Source: Photobacterium rosenbergii
Lineage (GTDB): Bacteria > Pseudomonadota > Gammaproteobacteria > Enterobacterales > Vibrionaceae
Direction: 5' to 3'
DNA: 64,000 bases
NCBI RefSeq assembly: GCF_003026455.1
Contig: NZ_PYMB01000020.1
Span: 30,631-94,630 of the forward strand
The notes beneath the pieces were generated by a model. The model made no database searches. It saw only the letters and a program-made list of their open reading frames with translations, and was not told the origin of the DNA. Shown here in pieces: positions 1 to 8,580 of the stretch (the stretch's first letter is position 1; each line of letters begins with the position of its first letter). The position numbers and the translations under genes are program-made.

Positions 1-2
1 TG

Positions 3-587
3 GAATTGCCAACACAGGCTTTCCGTAGCTCGATGGCAATGCCGCGTGAACTTTTCTTGTTTGAGAGCAAAGCTGGCTTGCGGGTCGGACAGCGTTTTGT
101 CCGTGAACTCGACAGTGTGCTGGGCTGTGAAACGAAGATTGAGGGCGAACTCTCTGCCTTTGAGGGGATAAGCAAGGAGGGGAAAAGCTCGGTGATGAAG
201 TGTGAGTTTGCGGCTGCGCTATCTCAAGGCCAAACCCTCTCACTGGCGCTGTTTGAAGATAGTGATATCGAGTTCCAGTTCAAGTACCTCGAGGCAGGGC
301 TTGAGGTCCGCTCGTTGCGAAAAGGGCAATTCGGTCATGCGCGTATTGATGAGCACTACCCCCATGATTACTCAGTCGTTCTTCCTGTCGGTCCTGAGTT
401 TTCACTCTCTGTCTTAGTGGACAACGGCTCGGTCGAATTGTTGATCAACGGCGGTGAGTTTAGCTTTACCAATTTGGCCTTCGCCAGCAATACCGACGCG
501 ATGTATGCAATCAGTGTTGATAACGGCGAGTTACCTATCTTGAAAAGTGCCATCAAAATGTTAGTGCAAGGAGAGCAGGCATGCTAA
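3..587 (+). CDS. GH32 sucrose/fructan hydrolase, C-terminal part (5' end outside window)
   Basis: This is the last ~195 residues of a glycoside hydrolase family 32 enzyme (sucrose or sucrose-6-phosphate hydrolase), which releases fructose from sucrose. The frame is open to the window edge and the first codons read like the GH32 motif PTQ-x-x-RSSMAMPREL, normally in the middle of the protein, so the TTG at 6 is not a start. The rest resembles the GH32 C-terminal beta-sandwich, including VDNGSVELLINGGE, which matches the conserved pattern around a Ser-Val-Glu strand. The catalytic half lies upstream and is not visible. The stop overlaps the start of the next gene by 7 bases, so the two are translationally coupled and both act on sucrose. 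The choice between a free-sucrose and a sucrose-phosphate substrate is open. Confidence 0.8.
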   Translation, partial: ELPTQAFRSSMAMPRELFLFESKAGLRVGQRFVRELDSVLGCETKIEGELSAFEGISKEGKSSVMKCEFAAALSQGQTLSLALFEDSDIEFQFKYLEAGLEVRSLRKGQFGHARIDEHYPHDYSVVLPVGPEFSLSVLVDNGSVELLINGGEFSFTNLAFASNTDAMYAISVDNGELPILKSAIKMLVQGEQAC

Positions 588-2506
588 CGCTTCAACAGGC
601 TGAAAAAGCCCTAGCCCAGGTGCTCGATTCTATCGAACTGCCGAAATTGACCAAGAAAGACGAGCAGGCTTTTTTAAAACGTCTGGATGAACACTTCCCG
701 GCCTTGGTGATCAAGCTGCACCAACTATACGGTGAGCGTTATGATTTTTTTCTCCACTTACAACAGTTGGTGGTGGTATTGGCCAAGGCGTTTGCTGCCC
801 GCAAGCGAAAGTGGAAGAACCTGGATGAACGCCGCCTTAAATCACCGGCATGGTATCGCGACGAGAAAATGCTCGGAATGGCGGTATATGTTGACCTGTT
901 TGCTGGCGATCTGAAAAAGCTCAAAGCCAAGATCCCATATCTAAAATCAATGGGGATCACCTACCTGCATTTAATGCCTTTGTATAAGGCCCCGGAAGGC
1001 GACAGTGACGGCGGCTATGCCGTGTCTGATTATCGTTTGGTCGACCCGAAGCTGGGTTCAGAAAAAGACTTGGTTGCCCTTGCCGATGCTTTGTCAGCAG
1101 AAGGGAGCAGCTTGGTACTGGATTTTGTATTCAACCATACCTCAGACGAGCACCGCTGGGCGGAAGCGGCAAAAGCTGGCGATCCTGAATTCAAAGACTT
1201 CTACTACTTCTTCGAAGACAAGCAAGAAGTGGATGACTATAACCAGACCTGCCGTGAGATTTTCCCGACAGTGCGGCGCGGAAGCTTTACTTTCCTCGAG
1301 CCTCAGCAAGAGTGGGTATGGACAACGTTCAACAGTTTCCAGTGGGATCTGAATTATGCCAATCCGGCTGTGTTCAATGCCATTACCGATGAGATGTTGT
1401 TCCTCGCTAATATTGGTTGTGAGGGGCTACGCTTGGATGCATTGGCGTTTATCTGGAAGGAAAAGTGGACCCAGTGCGAGAGCCTGCCAAAAGCCCATAC
1501 TTTGATTCAGGCATTCAATAGCTGTCTGCAAATTGTCGCGCCTGCGGTGTTGTTCAAGTCGGAAGCGATCGTTCATCCAGATGAAGTGGCGCAATACATC
1601 GGCAAAGATGAGTGTCAGCTGTCCTACAACCCGCTAATGATGGCTTTGATGTGGGAGAGTTTGGCTACCCGAGAAACCAAATTGCTGACCGCATCAATGA
1701 AGAAGAGCTTTGATATATCTCCAGACTGTAGCTGGGTCAACTATATTCGTTGCCACGACGATATTGGCTGGACATTTGATGACACCATCGCTGATCAGTT
1801 GGGTATCAACGGCTTCGATCACCGTCGCTTCCTCAACCAGTTCTACACGGGGCGTTTTGATGGCTCGTTTGCCGAAGGGGTGCCGTTCCAGGAAAACCCG
1901 ACTACCGGTGATTGCAGGGTCTGTGGTTCGCTGGCATCACTTGCTGGCCTCGAGCGTGGCCTAGAACAAGATGACAACCAGTTGATTGAACTGGCACTCA
2001 AGCGCATTCGCTTGCTCAATAGTATCAACCTGAGTATTGGTGGTATCCCGCTGATTTACCAAGGCGATGAGCTGGGTATTCTCAACGATCACAGCTACCT
2101 GGAAGATAGCAGCAAAGCCGATGATGCCCGTTGGGTAAACCGGCCTGCAGTTACCGATGACGCGATTGGCAAAGCGCAACTGCCGGGGTCATTCGAGGCG
2201 TCGGTCAACCAGTCGCTAAAAGCAATGATCAAGCTTCGTCAGAACCATGAAGTATTTGGTGCTTCCCGAACCGAGATTCTGGAAACCTATAATCCACACT
2301 TGTTTGCTTATGCCCGCCTGAATGACAACGGCCAGAAAATGCTGGCTATCTGTAACTTCAGCGAGCAAGAGCAACAGGTTCCGTTTTCAATCACCGATAT
2401 TTTAGCCACTGCATCTGTGCTAGATATTTTGAATCACTCCCCTTTGCAACCTACGGATCAGATTACGCTGGGGGCGTATGACGTGAAATGGTTGGTACCT
2501 GCCTAA
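581..2506 (+). CDS. Amylosucrase (GH13 subfamily 4)
   Basis: Predicted cytoplasmic alpha-glucan-forming transglucosidase: it splits sucrose and passes glucose to a growing glucan, or to water. All four GH13 regions are visible: DFVFNHTSD (181-189), GLRLDALAF with nucleophile D286, LFKSEAIV with acid/base E328, and YIRCHDDIGW with D393. These catalytic positions are, as far as I recall, the same numbers as in the Neisseria enzyme (about 636 residues), and the length of 641 also fits. The N-terminal ~90 residues are the helical domain typical of amylosucrases, which separates it from sucrose phosphorylase. The ATG overlaps the stop of the GH32 gene, giving a sucrose operon. A sucrose hydrolase (non-polymerising GH13_4) is the main alternative. 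Confidence 0.9.
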   Translation: MLTLQQAEKALAQVLDSIELPKLTKKDEQAFLKRLDEHFPALVIKLHQLYGERYDFFLHLQQLVVVLAKAFAARKRKWKNLDERRLKSPAWYRDEKMLGMAVYVDLFAGDLKKLKAKIPYLKSMGITYLHLMPLYKAPEGDSDGGYAVSDYRLVDPKLGSEKDLVALADALSAEGSSLVLDFVFNHTSDEHRWAEAAKAGDPEFKDFYYFFEDKQEVDDYNQTCREIFPTVRRGSFTFLEPQQEWVWTTFNSFQWDLNYANPAVFNAITDEMLFLANIGCEGLRLDALAFIWKEKWTQCESLPKAHTLIQAFNSCLQIVAPAVLFKSEAIVHPDEVAQYIGKDECQLSYNPLMMALMWESLATRETKLLTASMKKSFDISPDCSWVNYIRCHDDIGWTFDDTIADQLGINGFDHRRFLNQFYTGRFDGSFAEGVPFQENPTTGDCRVCGSLASLAGLERGLEQDDNQLIELALKRIRLLNSINLSIGGIPLIYQGDELGILNDHSYLEDSSKADDARWVNRPAVTDDAIGKAQLPGSFEASVNQSLKAMIKLRQNHEVFGASRTEILETYNPHLFAYARLNDNGQKMLAICNFSEQEQQVPFSITDILATASVLDILNHSPLQPTDQITLGAYDVKWLVPA

Positions 2507-2543
2507 CTGGTAAATAGGGATACCCCGTAACATTGTGTTCTTT

Positions 2544-2585
2544 GGCCGGTATGCGTTGAGTGACTCGCTTCCGGCCTTTTTTTAT
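2544..2585 (+). terminator. Rho-independent terminator after amylosucrase
   Basis: GGCCGG (2544-2549) pairs with CCGGCC (2571-2576) and is followed by a run of seven T. It closes the sucrose operon and sits against the convergent ald gene. Confidence 0.75.
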
Positions 2586-3707
2586 TTATGCGACGGCCAA
2601 TGCTTTATCTTGGGAGATGAATGATAAATCCAAGCTGTTGGCAACACTTTCGTTGGTCACCTTGCCATGGATGACATTCAGACCATTCTTGAGATGCTGA
2701 TCAGATTGTAGTGCCCGCTTGTAGCCTAGGTTGGCCAATCGTAGGATATACGGCAGGGTCGCATTGTTTAGGGCAAATGCCGAGGTACGGGCGAGGGCGC
2801 CAGGCATATTCCCCACACAATAGTGCACCACATCGTCAACAATGTAGGTAGGTTCATCGTGGGTGGTGACCCTTGAGGTGGCAAAACAGCCCCCTTGGTC
2901 AATGGCGACATCAACCAATGCTGAGCCTGGACGCATTGCCTTTACCATGGCTTCGGTGACCAACTTGGGCGCTGCTGCTCCTGGTATCAACACCCCGCCA
3001 ATGACTAAATCCGCTCCAACAACCGCATCTTCAAGGTTCTGCTGGTTTGAGTAGACAGTTTTCACACTGGAACCAAACTGGACATTGAGTTTACGTAGGG
3101 TATCGATATTGTTGTCCAAAATGGTGGTGTCTGCGCCGAGGCCAACAGCCATCTGGGCGGCATTGGAACCTACCACGCCGCCACCGATAATGGTTACTTT
3201 TGCTGGGGCGACACCAGCAACACCACCGAGCAGCAGGCCGATCCCGCCTTGTGACTTCTCCAAGCAGGCTGCGCCGGCCTGAATGGACATTCGGCCTGCT
3301 ACCTCTGACATTGGGGCCAATAACGGTAGGCTGTTATTCGGACCCGTTACCGTCTCATAAGCAATGCAGACGGCATCGCTAGCAAGCAGGTCTTCAGTTT
3401 GCGCCATATCAGGGGCAAGGTGCAGGTAGGTGAAGAGCAGTTGTCCCGGGCGAAGGCGGGCGCGCTCTACGGCCAAAGGTTCCTTGACCTTGACTATCAT
3501 CTCAGCAGCATCGAATACCGCATCGGCATCGGGCACAATCAGTGCCCCTGCTTTTTGGTACTCTTCATCACTACAGCCAATCCCCATGCCGGCAGTGCTT
3601 TCAACGAAAACCGTATGGCCCTGGGCGCAAACCTCACGCACGCTTGCTGGCGTCATGCCGACACGGTATTCATGAACTTTAATTTCCTTAGGTACGCCAA
3701 TTTTCAT
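2586..3707 (-). CDS. ald: Alanine dehydrogenase
   Basis: NAD-dependent L-alanine dehydrogenase (alanine + NAD+ + water to pyruvate + ammonia + NADH), cytoplasmic, 373 residues as usual for the family. Visible features are MKIGVPKEIK at the start, R15 of YRVGMTP, K75 (KVKEP) and H96 (YLHLAPD) at the positions used for pyruvate binding and catalysis in characterised Ald proteins, and a Rossmann glycine motif GGGVVGSNAA near residue 175. A good Shine-Dalgarno (AAGGAG) precedes the ATG. It is the last gene of a tauR-isfE-isfD-ald run on the minus strand. Next to a taurine-pyruvate aminotransferase its inferred job is to regenerate pyruvate from alanine and free taurine nitrogen as ammonia. Confidence 0.95.
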   Translation of the reverse strand: MKIGVPKEIKVHEYRVGMTPASVREVCAQGHTVFVESTAGMGIGCSDEEYQKAGALIVPDADAVFDAAEMIVKVKEPLAVERARLRPGQLLFTYLHLAPDMAQTEDLLASDAVCIAYETVTGPNNSLPLLAPMSEVAGRMSIQAGAACLEKSQGGIGLLLGGVAGVAPAKVTIIGGGVVGSNAAQMAVGLGADTTILDNNIDTLRKLNVQFGSSVKTVYSNQQNLEDAVVGADLVIGGVLIPGAAAPKLVTEAMVKAMRPGSALVDVAIDQGGCFATSRVTTHDEPTYIVDDVVHYCVGNMPGALARTSAFALNNATLPYILRLANLGYKRALQSDQHLKNGLNVIHGKVTNESVANSLDLSFISQDKALAVA

Positions 3708-3719
3708 GGTTAACTCCTT

Positions 3720-4496
3720 TTATGCAATATCGTTTGAATCTTGTTTGATGACCTTGAAGTTGTCCCAAGCCTGTGACGTTGGCATGACTTCAAGGCTATT
3801 GATGTTGATATGGGCAGGTTGCTGGGCAATCCAACCAATAATCTCTGCAATATCTTCTGGCTGCAGTGGGTTGGTTTGCTCATAGATTGCGTTGTATTTG
3901 GCTTGGTCACCATCGAAACGGACCAGGCTAAACTCGCTTTCGGACAATCCCGGCTCCAAACTGGTGACCCGAACCCCAGTACCTGCAAAATCACTGCGGA
4001 GATTACGACTGAACTGGGCGACAAAGGCTTTGCTTGCGCCGTAAACATGGCTGCCGGGATAGGCCCAATTGGCCGCAATGCTGGCTAGGTTGATGATGCT
4101 TGCCTTGGGTTGCTGCTTGAGAATTGGCAGCAACGCATGGGTGACATTGACTAGACCGGTTACGTTGGTCTCAATCATGGTATGCCAGTCACTGAGTTTG
4201 GCTTGGTCGGCGGGTGATGCCCCCAAAGCTAGGCCGGCGTTGTTGACTAAAATCTCAATGTTTTTGAATGGGGCGGGAAGCGCTTCGATAGTTTGCTGGA
4301 TCTGCTGGGTATCCCGTACATCCATTGCAGCAAAATGAACCGGGGCTAAGTGAAAGAGCTCGTCGGCCAGTTTTCTAAGCCGCTCTTCACGGCGCCCGGT
4401 AATGATTAAGGCGTAACCCTCGCGGGCAAAATAGCGTGCGGTAGCAAGGCCGAACCCTGAGGTTGCCCCAGTTATCAAGACGGTTGGTTGAGCCAT
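3720..4496 (-). CDS. isfD: SDR-family sulfoacetaldehyde reductase (isethionate-forming)
   Basis: Short-chain dehydrogenase of 258 residues, YdfG-like. Motifs are TGATSGFG (9-16) for the nucleotide, NNAG (85-88), S139 and the Y152-x-x-x-K156 catalytic pair. GRREER after strand beta-2 suggests NADPH preference. The ATG at 4496 has AAGGAG eight bases upstream; a longer open frame reaching 4760 overlaps isfE and reads as low-complexity shadow. The gene lies 12 bases before ald and 11 bases after isfE. In Chromohalobacter, IsfD of this family reduces sulfoacetaldehyde, made from taurine, to isethionate in a cluster of very similar content. That context carries the functional call; by sequence alone it could be a serine/3-hydroxy acid dehydrogenase. 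Confidence 0.82.
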   Translation of the reverse strand: MAQPTVLITGATSGFGLATARYFAREGYALIITGRREERLRKLADELFHLAPVHFAAMDVRDTQQIQQTIEALPAPFKNIEILVNNAGLALGASPADQAKLSDWHTMIETNVTGLVNVTHALLPILKQQPKASIINLASIAANWAYPGSHVYGASKAFVAQFSRNLRSDFAGTGVRVTSLEPGLSESEFSLVRFDGDQAKYNAIYEQTNPLQPEDIAEIIGWIAQQPAHININSLEVMPTSQAWDNFKVIKQDSNDIA

Positions 4497-4507
4497 GGTT
4501 AATCTCC

Positions 4508-5254
4508 TTATAAACCAAAAGCAAAGAAATGTCGGAATGCTGCATGTAACAGCAACCAGCCCGAGAGTGAAATAAGCAGGTAGTACGCACCATGGTGGAT
4601 GGCGGCAATGTGCCGGCGAATAAATAACTGCTGGCCCATCAGTACACCGAACAGCGCAATGACCAGTGAGGCAAGCGAGGCATCGGGCAACAGGGAAAAT
4701 GATTGATTGAGCCCATATCCCAAACCGACAGCCATACAAGTCGTGAGAAAGAAATAGCAAATCAATGTATCTCGCTGCTTACTTGCAGGTAGGCCGCTAT
4801 AGCGTAAGTGAATCACTACTGGGGCACCGCCTGCCGATACTGCGCTGGTTGTCCAGCCGGACATGACGCCGCACAAAACCGGTGAGGCAATGGCCTTTTT
4901 TGCCAGTGCAAGCTTCAGTTTGGGCATCAGTGCCATCGCAAGGATTGTTGCTGGAACCAATAGCTGTAAACTACTTTCTGGCAACCAATGCAGTAAAGCT
5001 AGGCCAGCAGGTATTCCTGCCATCGTCGCCAGTAAAATTTGGCGCAAGGCATGAAAATCGGTGTTGTCCCAACTTTTAGCGACCAAGGGTAAGCTGATCA
5101 GCAAGTCCATGAGTAAAACTGCCGGGACGGTTTCCGCAACCGGGTAGTAAAGCGTTAGCACCAATATCGCGATGGCAGAAAAGCCAAAACCGGTATAACC
5201 GCGGATAAAGGCAGCGATAAAGAGTACTAAAGGTATGCTAATTGAGATAAACAC
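4508..5254 (-). CDS. isfE: TauE/SafE-family membrane exporter, probable isethionate exporter
   Basis: Hydrophobic protein of about 248 residues with around eight membrane segments and the glycine-rich GYTGFGFSA near the N-terminus and GVMSGWTTSAVSAGGAP in the middle, both typical of TauE/SafE (DUF81) anion exporters. I place the start at GTG 5254 because AAGGA lies seven bases before it; a TTG at 5278 adds eight residues and lacks such a site. It is between tauR and isfD in one operon. In taurine-nitrogen clusters of this layout a TauE/SafE protein (IsfE) is proposed to release isethionate. The substrate here is inferred from that context. Confidence 0.8.
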   Translation of the reverse strand: MFISISIPLVLFIAAFIRGYTGFGFSAIAILVLTLYYPVAETVPAVLLMDLLISLPLVAKSWDNTDFHALRQILLATMAGIPAGLALLHWLPESSLQLLVPATILAMALMPKLKLALAKKAIASPVLCGVMSGWTTSAVSAGGAPVVIHLRYSGLPASKQRDTLICYFFLTTCMAVGLGYGLNQSFSLLPDASLASLVIALFGVLMGQQLFIRRHIAAIHHGAYYLLISLSGWLLLHAAFRHFFAFGL

Positions 5255-5332
5255 ACTGCCATCCTTGCCTGTTGCCAATCATTCATAGCTTCAGATTAAG
5301 AATTAGCAGTGTGGTTGATTAGAGCCAGTTCG

Positions 5333-6814
5333 TTATTTTTGTGGGGACAGTTGCGAAATAACTTCAGCCAGTTTGCGGATCCCCGGCTCAATTTTACTTT
5401 CTGGAATAGCAAAGAAACCCAGACGGATAAAGCCCCGGTTCTGGTTATGTGGCGAGGAAAAATGCACATCCCCAACCTCAATCAAAACGCCAGCCTGCAT
5501 AGCTTGTTGCTGCAGTTCTCGGCTACAGACTCCATCGGGGAGCTTGAGCCAGAAAGCACTTCCTCCCAATGTTTGACTGGTCATACATTGGGGCAGGTAA
5601 GCTTCTATGCATTGACGCATGGCTTGCCATTTTTCGCTGTAATGGCTGCGAAGTTTTCGCAGGTAGGTATCGTAATAGCCCATTGATATAAACAGTGCGC
5701 AGGTACGCTGGTTATTGGCTGGAGGATGTCGGTACATCAGACGCCTAAGTTGCCTAGCGGCAGTGATCAAGGTTTCATCGGCGACCATAAAGCCAACCCT
5801 CAAACCCGGTGACAGGGATTTGGATAAGCTGCCAACGTAAATGACCCTGCCACTCTCATCGAGGCTTTTCAGTGATGGCAGTGGCTCGGCGATAAGGTTA
5901 ACTTCACTGTCGTAATCGTCCTCGATAACAATGAAATCATGGCTTTCAGCGGCATCCAAAAGTGCTTTTCGTCTAGTCATGGACATGGTGACATTCGTCG
6001 GTACCTGATGGCTCGGCGTGGTATAAACATAGTCACAGCGATATAGGCTGGGGTTGAGAGCCAAGCCCTGCTGGTCGATGGGCAGAGGTTGGATATCTGC
6101 CCCGTGACTGGCGAAGATATTCCGTGCATCCGGGTAACCCGGATCCTCCACGCCGATGGTTGTGGTGCCATTTGAGAGCAAGTTTGCCAGCAAGTAGAGA
6201 GAGTTCTGGGTTCCTATCGTGATAAGGATTTGCTCTGGCCTGGCATGGATGCCCCGTTTGCTCAGTACATTGCTTTGTATCTGCTTCACCAGCGCAGGAT
6301 CGTCACTGTCTATTGAGTCGGAAATCCAGTCTTTGATGACACTGGCGCGCTGGGCCAAACGGCCACACTCCCGCCAGTGGTTAAGTGGAAATAGCGAGTG
6401 GTCTGGCTGGCCGAAAATAAATGGGTAAGGGTATTGCTGCCAGTCGCTGGGCTTTTCGATATTGCGCTGCTGACTGAGTCCCGGCTTTATCCGGTTGTAC
6501 CAAAATTGTGCAGGGCGCGATCCTATTGTGGGCAGCGAAGACGAAGGTACCGGTGTCATGGTTGAACTTGCCGGATTGACAAAATACCCGCTGCGCTGGT
6601 GGGATAACAGGTAACCCTCATCAACCAGTCGATCGTAGACCAGTACAACTGTATTGCGTGAAACCCTCAGCATCGTTGCCAGTTTTCGGCAAGACGGCAG
6701 GGCTTTGTCGCTGAAAACCCCGTCATTGATTTTCTCCAGCAAGTGCTCGCGAATTTGTTCCTGGAGGCTGCGTTCTGGCGAAAATTGAATATGGATTAAG
6801 TGCTCACTTTTCAT
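5333..6814 (-). CDS. tauR: MocR-type (GntR/aminotransferase) regulator of taurine genes
   Basis: 493-residue MocR regulator: an N-terminal winged helix-turn-helix (about 10-80, with LPSCRKLATMLRVSRNTV) joined through a proline/serine-rich linker to an aminotransferase-fold domain (about 130-485). The PLP lysine is K332 in SLSKSLSPGLR and the aspartate motif is VIEDDYDSE (296-304). MocR proteins of this position (TauR in Rhodobacter) activate taurine genes in response to taurine with PLP. A well spaced AAGGA precedes ATG 6814. It leads the minus-strand operon and is divergent from tpa, so the 164-base gap probably holds its sites. Confidence 0.88.
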   Translation of the reverse strand: MKSEHLIHIQFSPERSLQEQIREHLLEKINDGVFSDKALPSCRKLATMLRVSRNTVVLVYDRLVDEGYLLSHQRSGYFVNPASSTMTPVPSSSLPTIGSRPAQFWYNRIKPGLSQQRNIEKPSDWQQYPYPFIFGQPDHSLFPLNHWRECGRLAQRASVIKDWISDSIDSDDPALVKQIQSNVLSKRGIHARPEQILITIGTQNSLYLLANLLSNGTTTIGVEDPGYPDARNIFASHGADIQPLPIDQQGLALNPSLYRCDYVYTTPSHQVPTNVTMSMTRRKALLDAAESHDFIVIEDDYDSEVNLIAEPLPSLKSLDESGRVIYVGSLSKSLSPGLRVGFMVADETLITAARQLRRLMYRHPPANNQRTCALFISMGYYDTYLRKLRSHYSEKWQAMRQCIEAYLPQCMTSQTLGGSAFWLKLPDGVCSRELQQQAMQAGVLIEVGDVHFSSPHNQNRGFIRLGFFAIPESKIEPGIRKLAEVISQLSPQK

Positions 6815-6881
6815 TGCATCATCCTTGATATCAAAACATCTTCCCTGTTTTCAGCACGATATGTGCCAAAGTGCATTGGTG

Positions 6882-6921
6882 CTGGCTCTGCTGCCCCTAC
6901 AAAAATTTCAAACTGGCGCTA
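6882..6921 (+). promoter_or_regulatory. Candidate TauR sites between tauR and tpa
   Basis: Two direct repeats that begin CTGGC (CTGGCTCTG at 6882 and CTGGCGCTA at 6913) lie 31 bases apart, about three helical turns, in the divergent promoter region. They resemble the CTGGAC-type direct repeats reported for Rhodobacter TauR, as I recall it, and the pair found before tauA. This is a pattern match only. Confidence 0.35.
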
Positions 6922-6978
6922 TGGGGCAGGAACAAGCTTGCCTAATTTGGGGGTATGTAAAGACAGGGAGTGATCGAT

Positions 6979-8352
6979 ATGCATTTGCACAGCCAGCATT
7001 TTACCGCCACTGATTTATTGGCTATGGACAAAGACGCCGTTTGGCACCATATGACGCAGCATGCTACCCAAACCGTTCCAATGATGGTGCGAGGGCAGGG
7101 GAGTTATGTCTGGGATATTCACGGCAATCAGTATTTGGACGCCTCATCCGGAGGCGTATGGTGCGTCAATGTTGGGTATGGGCGCGAGAGCATTGCAGAA
7201 GCCATCAAGGAGCAACTGGTGAGCCTCAACTATTTTGCAGGTACGGCGGCTACCCCCGTTGCTGCGCAATTTGCGGCTAAATTGCTCGAGCTGATGCCCG
7301 GAATGGGCAAGGTGTATTTCTCGAATTCAGGCTCAGAGGCCAATGAGAAGGCGTATAAAATCGTCCGCCAGATAGCGGCGAAAAAATACGGGGGGAAAAA
7401 GCATAAGATCCTCTACCGTGAGCGGGATTACCATGGCACGACGATTACCTGCCTCAGTTCCACAGGTCAGGAAGAGCGTCGAAACCAGTATGGGCCGTTT
7501 ACACCGGGGTTTGTCGAGTTTCCCCATTGCTGTGAATACCGTAGCCAGTTTGGTGATGTGGACAATTACGGGGAATTGGCTGCAAAAGCCTTTGAAGATG
7601 TGATTTTACAAGAAGGACCGGATACCGTGGGTGCCGTTGTCATTGAACCTATCACGGCTGGTGGCGGGGTGATCACGCCGCCCGAGGGCTACCTACCAGC
7701 GGTAGAAGCGATCTGCCGCAAATACGACATCTTACTCCATCTTGATGAAGTGGTGTGCGGAGTTGGCCGGACAGGTGCTTGGTTTGGTTACCAGCATTAC
7801 GGGATCAAGCCTGATATTGTCACCATGGCAAAGGGGGTTGCCTCGGCCTATGCTGCTATATCCTGTACCGTGGTGACCGAAGAGGTATTCAATCAATTTG
7901 CCGACGAGCCTCTGGAGCGCGAGAGCTTTTTCCGTGATATCAGTACCTATGGGGGCTGTACTGCAGGGCCTGCCGCAGCATTGGAAAACTTGAATATCAT
8001 TGAGCAGGAAAGTCTGGTCGAGAATGCTGCCCATATGGGGGAATACCTTCGTGCCAGGTTGGATGAACTTAAAGCTCGTTATCCGTTGATTGGTGATGTC
8101 AGGGGGAAAGGATTATTTCTCGGGCTCGAGCTGGTTGAAGACCCTGTCACCAAGCAGCCGGTGGATGAGAAGGTGGCCATGCAGGTCGTCGGCCTGTGTG
8201 CTAAGCATGGGGTCTTGATCGGTAGGACGAACCGTTCATTCCGAAATTATAACAATACTTTGTGCCTAAGCCCGATGCTGACCCTTACCCGTGATGAAGC
8301 CGACGACATCATATTGGCACTGGATAGGGCATTCACTGAATTGACCCTATAA
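6979..8352 (+). CDS. tpa: Taurine-pyruvate aminotransferase
   Basis: Class III PLP aminotransferase (taurine + pyruvate to sulfoacetaldehyde + alanine), cytoplasmic, 457 residues. Visible parts are the phosphate-binding SNSGSEANEKA, HLDEVVCGVGRTG with the PLP aspartate, and the PLP lysine K285 in TMAKGVASAY. I chose ATG 6979 because GGGAG ends eight bases upstream; the GTG at 6970 would overlap that site. The gene is divergent from tauR and followed by its own terminator and then tauABC. The omega-aminotransferase family is broad, so substrate assignment depends on the taurine context, which is strong here. Confidence 0.88.
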   Translation: MHLHSQHFTATDLLAMDKDAVWHHMTQHATQTVPMMVRGQGSYVWDIHGNQYLDASSGGVWCVNVGYGRESIAEAIKEQLVSLNYFAGTAATPVAAQFAAKLLELMPGMGKVYFSNSGSEANEKAYKIVRQIAAKKYGGKKHKILYRERDYHGTTITCLSSTGQEERRNQYGPFTPGFVEFPHCCEYRSQFGDVDNYGELAAKAFEDVILQEGPDTVGAVVIEPITAGGGVITPPEGYLPAVEAICRKYDILLHLDEVVCGVGRTGAWFGYQHYGIKPDIVTMAKGVASAYAAISCTVVTEEVFNQFADEPLERESFFRDISTYGGCTAGPAAALENLNIIEQESLVENAAHMGEYLRARLDELKARYPLIGDVRGKGLFLGLELVEDPVTKQPVDEKVAMQVVGLCAKHGVLIGRTNRSFRNYNNTLCLSPMLTLTRDEADDIILALDRAFTELTL

Positions 8353-8370
8353 AACCTAATCAATGGGTAA

Positions 8371-8394
8371 AAGGCTGCTTCGGCAGCCTTTTTT
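8371..8394 (+). terminator. Rho-independent terminator after tpa
   Basis: AAGGCTGC, loop TTCG, GCAGCCTT, then a T run. It separates tpa from tauABC, which therefore needs its own promoter. Confidence 0.9.
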
Positions 8395-8491
8395 GATCGT
8401 ATTTAGCACTGGCTAGAAATATTTCCCTTTATACGCTGGATTTGCCGGGATTTTGATTTGCACGTTTTATGAGCATGGTCATGGTGCAAAT

Positions 8492-8522
8492 CTGGACCAA
8501 TTAACCTCTGAACTGGCACTAC
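8492..8522 (+). promoter_or_regulatory. Candidate TauR sites upstream of tauA
   Basis: CTGGACCAA (8492) and CTGGCACTA (8513) form a direct repeat with starts 21 bases apart, two helical turns, about 60-90 bases before tauA. Together with the tpa pair they suggest a shared regulator. Not verified. Confidence 0.4.
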
Positions 8523-8580
8523 CGAAAAGCAGGTGAGATTCGTAGTGTAATCACTAATCCATCGACAAAAGGAAGTGACT

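Noticed and set aside
4497..4760. N-terminal extension of the SDR gene upstream to 4760
   Set aside because: It overlaps the exporter gene, has low-complexity membrane-like sequence from an antisense frame, and the ATG at 4496 has a good ribosome site and the family start.
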